The notes beneath the pieces are model-generated. The model searched no databases. It was given only the letters and a program-made list of their open reading frames with translations, and was not told the DNA's origin. DNA of 64,000 bases from Paragyromitra xinjiangensis (lineage: Eukaryota; Ascomycota; Pezizomycetes; Pezizales; Discinaceae): the NCBI GenBank assembly GCA_038503065.1, contig JBCAMK010000002.1, forward strand, positions 1,922,001-1,986,000. The letters are read 5' to 3'. Positions 56,314-64,000 of the stretch are shown here, piece after piece. The translations under genes were made by a program, and so were the position numbers. The number at the start of each line of letters is the position of its first letter. Position 1 is the first letter of the stretch.

Positions 56314-57750
56314 ATGTTTGGGTCCTCTGTAACTCTCTCTCTCTCTCTACTTTCTTGCCGAGCTATCCTTGAAGGAATCGAAATTGATCTGTGTATGTTG
56401 GTCTCAAGAGAAAGCAGTTTTCTGCTGTGACGGTCCATATCGACCGGCTCACATCCGAGGAATATTCTGAGCATGATATGAGTGGAATTCCAGAGCTCAT
56501 CGAAGCTATCAAGCTTCAAGATTCAGGGCCTACTGAGGCTAGCAGAGCCATTCGAAAGAAACTGTATGCACCTATATTTGCCCCTCTTTCATAGGTTCAT
56601 CACTCTGTATTTCCTCGAGTGCAAAACTTATCTTTATTTGACCAGTAAATACGGCAACGTGCATCGTCAGCTTCGCGCCCTTACCGTCCGTCCCATTGAA
56701 TCCTTTCACCGGATGTCTTTCTGATAATCTCAATAGATCCTCGATGCCTTGATAGGTAATGCTGGTGTGCGCTTCCAGCGCTCGTTCGCCGACGAGCCAC
56801 TACTTGAACGCCTCCGCGTCGCTGCAACTGACCCCATGACTGACCCCGATGTCAAGGCCAAACTGAAAGTAATCTTTGGGCAATGGGCTGTGGCCTACAA
56901 GGAAACTCAAGGCCTCAGTAGTATTGCCAGCCTCTACAAGCAACTCCCACAACGCCGAAGGCCCAGGCCGGCGCCAGAGGCACTTCGTGAGACGAGCCCT
57001 GGGCACGACAGAGAGCCATCTTCATCCCAGGGCCATTGGTCAGGAAACAGCCATGCCTCACCATCTTCTCCGAAATCTCCACCAAAACCTTCACCAATCA
57101 CTATTGGGCCATCTGCAGACCTGGGTGTAGGTCACAAATCACATAAGAAGTCAACTTCAAAATCCAAGAACAAATCACCACCCTTTAACCTCGAAAGGGA
57201 GAAGCCTGCGATGCTTCAGTCCCTTGCTAACGCATCCGTTGCGTCAACAAATCTCAAAAATGCACTCAAGCTCATTAATCGAGAGAAGGAGCGGCCCTCT
57301 GGAAATCCTGAAGTACTGAAGAGATTCGAGACTTGCAAGCAATTAAGACGAACCATCCTGCGGTATATCCAGAATGTTGAAAGTGAACAGTGGCTTGGGG
57401 GGTTGATCCATGCAAATGAAGAGTTGATGGAAGCATTAACGCTCTACGCGGTACTCGACAAGCCAATCGAGGAGGATTCGGATAGTGAAGATGAAGGGTG
57501 GAATGATCTGCCGGATCAGGGTGTTGATCATATCAGTGAGAATTTGGGAAAGATGAGAATGCATGGGGCGGCAGAGGAGAGTGAGGACAGACCGCCGATG
57601 CCACCAAGACCTGGTATGGCTAAAGGGAAACAAAGAGATTATGAGAGCGAAGAAGAACAAGAAGAAGAGGACCCAGATGACCCATTCGGAGATAATCAAT
57701 ACAGGATCGTGGATACGCCTGGGGTAGAGAAAGAAGGTGTGACTTGGTAG
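56314..57750 (+). CDS. LSB5: LAS17-binding protein 5 type VHS-GAT adaptor
   Basis: Exons 56314..56328, 56409..56563, 56646..56685 and 56737..57750 encode 407 residues. Lsb5 links the WASP-family actin regulator Las17, ubiquitin and Arf-type proteins at endocytic sites. The VHS/ENTH domain (about 1-140) includes FSAVTVHIDRLTSEEY, GPTEASRAIRKKLKYGNVHR, QLRALTILDALIGNAG and FADEPLLERLRVAA. A Pro/Ser/Lys-rich linker follows, then a GAT-like helical domain (about 221-310). The C-terminus is acidic, with PPMPPRPGMAKGKQRD, a possible SH3 ligand. The first coding exon has only five codons (MFGSS); I accept it because the result matches known Lsb5 starts. The acceptor could also be at 56417, dropping three residues. 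Confidence 0.88.
56333..56348. repeat. CT dinucleotide run in LSB5 intron 1
   Basis: Eight CT units sit just after the donor of the first LSB5 intron. A polypyrimidine run at the donor end rather than the acceptor end is slightly unusual. Confidence 0.85.
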
Positions 57751-58441
57751 GTTATGCGGCTTAATCTTACCTACCTACCTACAATGGGATATCCTAACTA
57801 GCTCACAGGAAAGTCGTTTGAAACTAGGAGTGAGGTTATATTCATGTGGGCACCCGAGTTTCCCCTAATTGAGACTTGTTATTTATCGTATCGTCTGCGG
57901 GGGTGCGTTCCTTCACTTTTGTCATCCTAGCCAAGTGAGCAACTACAAGACGAGTGAGTTCTTGTGTTTGAGCGAGACGAAGCAGCAAAGTCATGAGAGG
58001 CCACGACTTGTTTGTATGGACTGTATTTTCTCCGTTTTCCGTATTATTAGCAATTCACGAAGAAAGGAGAGGTCTATGCCCCTCCCTATCTTAGCAAATA
58101 GCTGGAATGTCCTTTAGATTGAATACTATGAACTTGGGATTTTCCGAGTAGTAGGTCGTGTTGTATTACAACCCCTGATCACGCTGAACAAATGGGGGTG
58201 GGGCTCCTGCATCGATGCCGCCTCCCGTTGGACGGCTGTTGCCTTATCTACACCTAACCCTGAAGGTTACTAGGCTGTATCAACTCGGAACCCTATGCCA
58301 GAAACGGTGATATAAAATGACAAATCCCATTCTCGTTTTTCTTCCTTCCCCAGCCCCATTAACTATTGCCGGCTACCTACGTACAGTTGCCCACCCTAGA
58401 TTCAACTATCAACTAGCTTTCGACTGGGATAAGCTAGTTCA
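57751..58441. other. Intergenic region LSB5 / MFS transporter
   Basis: LSB5 3' flank and transporter promoter. No gene or repeat beyond a short CTAC run at 57770-57781. Confidence 0.45.
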
Positions 58442-60231
58442 ATGCCTGGCGATATTCAACACCCCCAGTCTGACGAAACGTCAGCGCTGCTCCGAGACAA
58501 CAATACCATAGCTGCGAATCATGACAATGAGGATACACCACTCCCGCAAGAGTTGTCGATGGCGAAGTTGACTGCTGTGTTGTTATCAGTATGGGTGAGC
58601 GAAACCCATTCGCCTAGTAATCGAGCCGTTTTTTGATTTTATTTTTATAGGTTGGAGTATTCCTTGCAGCTGTTGACACTACGGTCATTTCAACTCTCCT
58701 GGCACCGATATCAAATTCCTTTTCCTCCTTTGCATCGATATCTTGGGTAGCGAGTGCATACCTTATCGCCAACGCTGCGCTTCAGCCATTGTTTGGGAGA
58801 TTAACGGATATCTATGGTCGTCGTTCAGGACTAGTAATCTGTCATCTTCTCTTCGGAGCTGGGACCCTCATGTGCGGTTTGGCGAAGAATGAGTACACCA
58901 TGATTGCAGGGAGAGTTGTTGCTGGTGCCGGGGGAGGGGGAATGACAACTATTTCATCTATCGTCGCTTCGGATCTAGTCCCGCTGAGAAAAAGAGGGAT
59001 CGTGCAGGGTGGTGGGAATATTTCGTATGGAGCTGGGGCAGCGTTGGGAGGTGTGTTTGGGGGGTTCATTCATGATAGGATTGGATGGAGATGGGCTTTC
59101 TTGATTCAGGTTTGTGAATTGTCACCCAAAGCTCCGCGCAGAAGTATACACCAACTAAACTTTTTAGATGCCCTTTATTGTTGCATCTACAATCATGGTC
59201 GCTACTTTTGTCAGGATACCGGTGAAAAAAACCTCTGTCGCTCGCCACAAGCGAGTCGATTATGCAGGAGCCTTTACCTTGGTTATGTCTCTGGTTTTAC
59301 TGCTGATTGCACTCAATACTGGTGGAAACACGCTCCCATGGAGTCATCCTCTTATCCTGATTTGTCTACCTTTGAGTGCGCTATCTCTGTTTGCCTTCGG
59401 CTATATTGAGAAGAATCTTGCCAAAGAACCTGTAATTCCGGTGGGCCTTTTGGTTGATCGTACAGTCTTAGCTGCATGTATGACAAATTGGTTCATGGTA
59501 ATGAGTGTCTTTTCTCTGGTAAATACACCTCTCGTTCTCGCTGCTGCGCGCTAGTCATTAATATCCTCGTGTTACAGTACTTCTATTGTCCCATCTACTT
59601 CATGGTTCGCGGTCAGTCATCGACAGATGCTGGTCTCCGTTTGACGCCGTTCGCCGCTGGAATCTCAGTAGGCTCTCTAGTCGTAGGCCTTATAATGAAC
59701 AAAACCGGTCATTACTACATCCTAGGCCTGTTCACCATGCTGGTTTTCAATCTTGGAGTAGCTTCAATCTGCACATTCACTCTGACCACACCACTATTCC
59801 CACAATTCTTCAACTTTTTCGTCTTTGGCGCAGGATATAGCGGTTGCTTAACAGTCACATTACTTGCTCTCATCGCAGCGGTAGGCCGCTCTCAACAGGC
59901 AGTTGCCACTTCCGCCAATTACGCCTTCAGATCTACTGGAAGCACTATTGGGGCGACGATCGGAAGCGCAATTTTCCAAAATGTACTCAAAAGGAAATTA
60001 TTGGTGTATCTTGGCGATGGAAAAGAGGCGAGGAAGATTATTGATAGGGTAAGGGAGAAGTTCGACGCAATTGATAATATACCGCCGGAGTATATAGGTC
60101 GTGTAAAGGACGCGTATATGGATGCTCTCCATGCAGTATTTTATGCTTCGCTTGCGATGGGGATTTGTGCGATGATTGCCTCGTCGCTCATGAGGGAGCA
60201 TAAGCTGCATAGTACTTTAGATCGGAAGTGA
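58442..60231 (+). CDS. MFS transporter, DHA2-type (14-TM) resembling vacuolar basic amino acid / drug exporters
   Basis: Exons 58442..58594, 58651..59109, 59168..59518 and 59578..60231 encode 538 residues. About 14 hydrophobic helices are visible. After a polar N-terminus with acidic patches (ETSALLRDNNT), helix 1 is VGVFLAAVDTTVISTLLAPI, with the D-TTV pattern of DHA2 antiporters. Motif A is GRLTDIYGRRSG between helices 2 and 3. Motif-C-like glycines occur in GAGAALGGVFGGFIHDRIGW. The ETSALLR dileucine-like signal and overall resemblance suggest a vacuolar Vba-type transporter, but a plasma-membrane drug exporter is also possible. The substrate cannot be read from sequence. Splices at SVWVGVF, FLIQMPFI and VFSLYFYCP are all phase 0. 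Confidence 0.9.
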
Positions 60232-61662
60232 GGTTCACGTAGTGATTTCCTTTTGTCGAAAGAGAAAGATATAATGGTTACTTTGGTCCCCTCGAATTTA
60301 GAGCTAGGCGCTGTGAAATCCTAGTAGAGATAAATTGGTTCTAGGATCTCGGGGCATGATGAGCACTTCAATAAGCTTGAGTGAATCTATCCATAAGTTA
60401 GCATACATCTAGGATCAAATAGAAGATAAGCGACTATAGTAAATCGGGAACTTCAGTAACCGGGCCAGCGGTCGAGCAGTAAAAGGCCCTGAGTGATAGA
60501 GTGGGCGGCGAGCATGGTTAAATATGTACCTAAAAGGATATAGGAAAATGATTTTAGGCGAAGGGCCTGAGATTTATGCGACTTATGAGTAGGAGGTTAT
60601 TACAGCAAGCATAGCTTGAGGCGCTAAGGCCAAGCGACAGCTGGGAGAATTCCAAATGTGTTCGTGATGGAAGTGACTCAATCAACCAAAGCCTGCCTTC
60701 GTCACACATCAACACACTGTAATACTCATTTGTCGAGAGGGTTAGCCCGGGAGGGTGCAGAGTTGGTACTTTCTGTGAAATTCGAACACAATAAGTGTTC
60801 ATACAAGTTACATAGCGCTAGGGAATCCTGGAGAGGATAATAGTCGGATTTTGTATATACTGAAGAAGTTTTTGCCACATGAAAAGTTTGCGGAAGTAGA
60901 AGGCATGTAGGGACGTGAACAGTTTAGTTTCTTATTCCTCGGGGACCAGTAGTGCGCTTCTATTTATATGCTCATCTAGCCCTCCTCAAACGCATGTCTG
61001 TGCCTCTCCAGTCGCTATTCAGCAAAACTGATGACATTATCCGAGTGATAACCTATGAAGACATATAATATTTATATAATCTAAAGAAAGTTCTGTCCAC
61101 CGTAATGGGCCAACTTTGGTACCGTAAGGTCCATGTGGCCACACAGTTCTTGAATGTTAGGATAGGGTTTATGAGAGTCTAGGCCGAAGGGCGAAAAAGA
61201 GATGAAGGGCGAAAGGTCCATATGCACGTTGGCGGCTCGATCAGACACACATCTAAAAACTGCGTCTGAGCTTGCCATATGTTGCAAGATGAGGCTAGTC
61301 TGCTATCGGGGGACACAAATCCATGAGAATACTCCACCCGACAATTTATCTAAGCAACATGTTCCGATTCGGAGTACCCCGCTACATACACAAAGAGTGC
61401 CTAGTTGCATGCAAAGAGAAACATTCTCCTCCAGCCTCGAATACCCCCTCCCACACAGCCGTCTTTCTTAAGGGCAAGACACGCGAATGAAAACGAAAAA
61501 AGATACAAAGGTAGGAACCAAATTAATGACAAATTGCAATCAAACCAGAAAATCAATTTCGCCTCTTTCTACCTTTGAACCGCAAACCTTTCCCAAAAGA
61601 TAAAAGGAAGGAAAAATGACAAAAGAAAGAAAATACTAAGTATATCAGGTGGGAAAAACCTG
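60232..61662. other. Intergenic region MFS transporter / UFD4
   Basis: 1.4 kb with the 3' flanks of both convergent genes. An A/G-rich stretch at 61480-61640 precedes the UFD4 stop. I see no gene or RNA. Confidence 0.45.
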
Positions 61663-64000
61663 TTAGGAGAGATGGAAGGCACCTTGCCCTTCTCTGATCG
61701 CGATCGATAACCGTTTCTTTAAGATATCAAGTGACGAGTAATCTGGCAGCTTGAGATAGTTCACACATGTCATGACGCTCGGGAGATAATCGTCGGAGGT
61801 GTAGGGTGGCTCGCTTGGCTTACACACAACGGTGAATAACGGCGTCAAAGCTTTAAAGCCTGTTTTAGGGGGTTAGCTGGGTATTCCGTACAAATAAGCT
61901 TAGCGAGCTTACCTCCAATGGGGAGCTTCGGGCTTCCCGTAACAAATTGTAGAAAATCTCGGCGCTCCTGCAACACGAATTCGCTCATGGCCTGTAATAA
62001 GTTCCGGACACTTTTACTATCCATGTTGAACCCATGATCCGCCTTGATAGAATCCATTAAAGCTATCGATATTCGTTAACCTCACCTTCTTGAAAAGAGT
62101 TCCTGAAAACCTACTTTCAAGAGACCAATCTTCCTCAACCCGGCCAAACAGCATAACCAATTCATCAGGTGTGAAAGCTCGGAGGGCTGAGTAAGGAAAT
62201 ACTTGTGAAAACCCTGCACGAAAAGCCTCTGCCTGACGCCGTACACCACTTCCGAGAGTGAGGTCAATGACTTGGTCGACATATTCACCAATATTATGAA
62301 TGGTGACTGAAGTGTTGGCCCCATTAGGAATAAGTTCTATTTCCGGGTAACCTGGAAGCGTAAAATCTAGTTCGAGGTCTTCGATGTGTACCGATTCGAA
62401 TTCTATCTCGCTAATTCTTTTTGCTTTCCCCTCGGCAGTAAGTACCATATTACCATCAACCGCTTTCTTTGCGAGAGCAAATTTTCGCAAAAGTTTCAGT
62501 GAGCTAGCAAGATCCTTATCCACAGTCTTCACGGCTCCTAGAGATGGGGTTACTGTTTCATCGTTCTCGCCGGTACGGAAGAAAGTTGGATTGAAGGAGA
62601 TGTCAATTATGCGCGAATCCAACATGGAACGGGCTACAAATTTCCCTAACATTCTAAAAAGATGCAAGACTTTGCGCCCATTCTCCGATTCTGCCAGTTT
62701 TTCGTTCATTGGCGCCGGGAATAGACCTTGCTGTCCAAAAGCATACTCGCTGGTAGACTGTGATTCGTTCTCCCGCCACAGCTTCAGTTTCTTTTTAGCG
62801 AATGCTCTGGAAACGCTTGAATAGAACTCAAGTGTAGGCCCAAGACCAGTCCCAACCTCCTCAAAGTACTCCACTTCTAGCACGCTAGGGGAAGCACCAT
62901 AAAGTTCCATCACTTTAATTGCTGATTCAAGGATCCGGACCCGCGAGATTCGGACCTTCTGTCGCTGAAGCCTACCAAGGAATGGTCGGTTTTCATCACG
63001 ATGACGGTCCTGGCGAGAATCGCCAGTAGATTGCGAGTTTTGCCACCTCGTCATAGACCGGGAATAGCCGAATGAAGTTGATTGTAAAAACAAATGACGG
63101 GTCTCGAAGGGAAACAAGAAAGGATATAACCTCGCAAGATCTTCACTCCAACTAGGCAGACATGCGCTAGCAACAATTAAGGGTTCTTCAAGCTGACGAT
63201 TCAGTTTAGCTGTCAACTTTGTATTGACAAATTGGCTTAGCGGCTGAGGATTTGCAGGCTTGTTTGCTTCGTAGTCTCCGGCAAATACATCGTCAAGGTT
63301 CGCATTAAGTGCGTGAAGTATGCTGAGTAATTGAAGAATAGATGAAGAGATTTTGTTCTTGTCTAGAGAAGCTGGAAACGCCCCGGTCGATTGGGAATGG
63401 TCTGGTGCAGGCGATAATGAGCCCTCCAATGGTGCAGGGCCAGGAACCCTGCGGAATTTGATGGGGTGTACGGTGGCCCAGACATTTCGATAAGACTGTT
63501 CTTCGGGTTGATCTCTACCTAAATGCACTGCTCTATAAATCGTCATATCATTGGAGATAACTTGATCCCCAATACTGAACTCGATGTGCCAATCTTGAGG
63601 GGTTTGGATGGTGGCTGTAGGTCGAGTCCCTAGTGTCTGCGAAGAACTTGAGGTTCGAGGAAGATTGGGGACTCCGGAGGGAGTTGATACTCTGGTGCCA
63701 TCTTCTTTTCGAGCCGTAACCTTACCGCTTGAAGCAACCTCCATGCTCACAGGACCGGCATCTGGTTCTGGTTCATCATCCTCCATTTCTCGATCTAAGT
63801 CATCAAGTACAGCGTCCATTTCGTCCATTTCGTCGTCTTCCGGTAACTGTCTCTCATCCATACACTCTAGTTGTTCCTGTCCTGATGCCTGACTTTCTCT
63901 TTCCTTTCTTGGCGGCTTATCATGTGGAGCGCTAGAAGAGGCACCGTCGGCGGCAGTTGTCCTTCGCCTTGAGCTGCGCCGGCCTGCCCTCGCTGGTTTT
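61663..64000 (-). CDS. UFD4: HECT-type ubiquitin ligase Ufd4 (TRIP12 family), C-terminal part; 5' end outside window
   Basis: Exons 64000..62115 (open to the edge), 62062..61913 and 61859..61663, about 744 residues of a much longer protein. Ufd4 marks ubiquitin-fusion and some N-degron substrates for the proteasome. An acidic stretch ([20 protein letters not shown]) comes first. A Ufd4/TRIP12-specific region follows, with [40 protein letters not shown] and [20 protein letters not shown]. The HECT domain begins around [20 protein letters not shown] and ends [21 protein letters not shown], then the catalytic-Cys segment [18 protein letters not shown]. The join at 62114/62063 restores [18 protein letters not shown]. 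The upstream ATG at 63861 is not the start, because the frame stays open and charged to 64000. Confidence 0.95.

Noticed and set aside
63859..63861. ATG at 63861 as the start of the HECT protein
   Set aside because: The frame remains open upstream to the window edge, and the family is much longer.
1..64000. Secondary-metabolite cluster, CRISPR array, defence island or viral insertion
   Set aside because: The genes are unrelated housekeeping functions; no PKS/NRPS, spaced repeats or viral proteins were seen.

Overview
The window is 64 kb of nuclear DNA from a filamentous ascomycete (Pezizomycotina). Short introns (mostly 41-105 nt) with GTATGT/GTAAGT-type donors and CTAAC/CTGAC branch sites interrupt nearly every gene. 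The gene families (Met10, PanB with a mitochondrial presequence, Scp160/vigilin, ExgD, Sup35 with a Q/Y-rich N-domain) are typical of that group. The high intron number and long gene-poor tracts would fit an early-diverging class such as Pezizomycetes, but that is inference. I rebuilt 20 protein genes exon by exon and found two intron-containing tRNA genes.

Layout. 1-12 kb is dense: MET10 (sulfite reductase alpha, cut by the left edge), ADE13 (adenylosuccinate lyase), MED7 (Mediator), DPP1-like PAP2 lipid phosphatase, panB (ketopantoate hydroxymethyltransferase) and UBC8 (E2 enzyme with extreme microexons). 12-17.4 kb is gene-poor. 17.4-23.3 kb has a YANK/STK32-type kinase and a membrane-anchored exo-1,3-beta-glucanase (exgD). 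23.3-26.8 kb is gene-poor, with tRNA-Pro(UGG) and a 424-bp foldback element just upstream of it. PCK1 (PEP carboxykinase) lies at 26.8-28.9 kb, followed by another gene-poor tract to 33.2 kb. 33.2-53.9 kb is dense again: ATG12, SUP35 (eRF3), a hydroxyacid-oxoacid transhydrogenase, an F-box protein, a small RING protein, SCP160, DBF4 and msrB. 54-56.3 kb is gene-poor with tRNA-Lys(UUU). The right end carries LSB5, a DHA2-type MFS transporter and the C-terminal part of the HECT ligase UFD4, cut by the right edge.

The genes are mainly housekeeping functions: sulfur, purine, pantothenate and gluconeogenic metabolism, transcription, translation termination, ubiquitin and autophagy. They do not form a biosynthetic cluster or a defence island. 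Divergent pairs share intergenic promoters (MET10/ADE13, MED7/DPP1, panB/UBC8, transhydrogenase/F-box, DBF4/msrB). UBC8, the RING protein and UFD4 belong to the ubiquitin pathway, and UBC8 and PCK1 both relate to gluconeogenesis control in yeast, but nothing in the sequence shows co-regulation.

No convincing undescribed multi-gene system was found. The most unusual features are the UBC8 exon structure (8-nt, 3-nt and probably 1-nt exons), a GC-AG intron in SUP35, an in-frame presequence-like leader ahead of PCK1, and the foldback element beside the tRNA gene.
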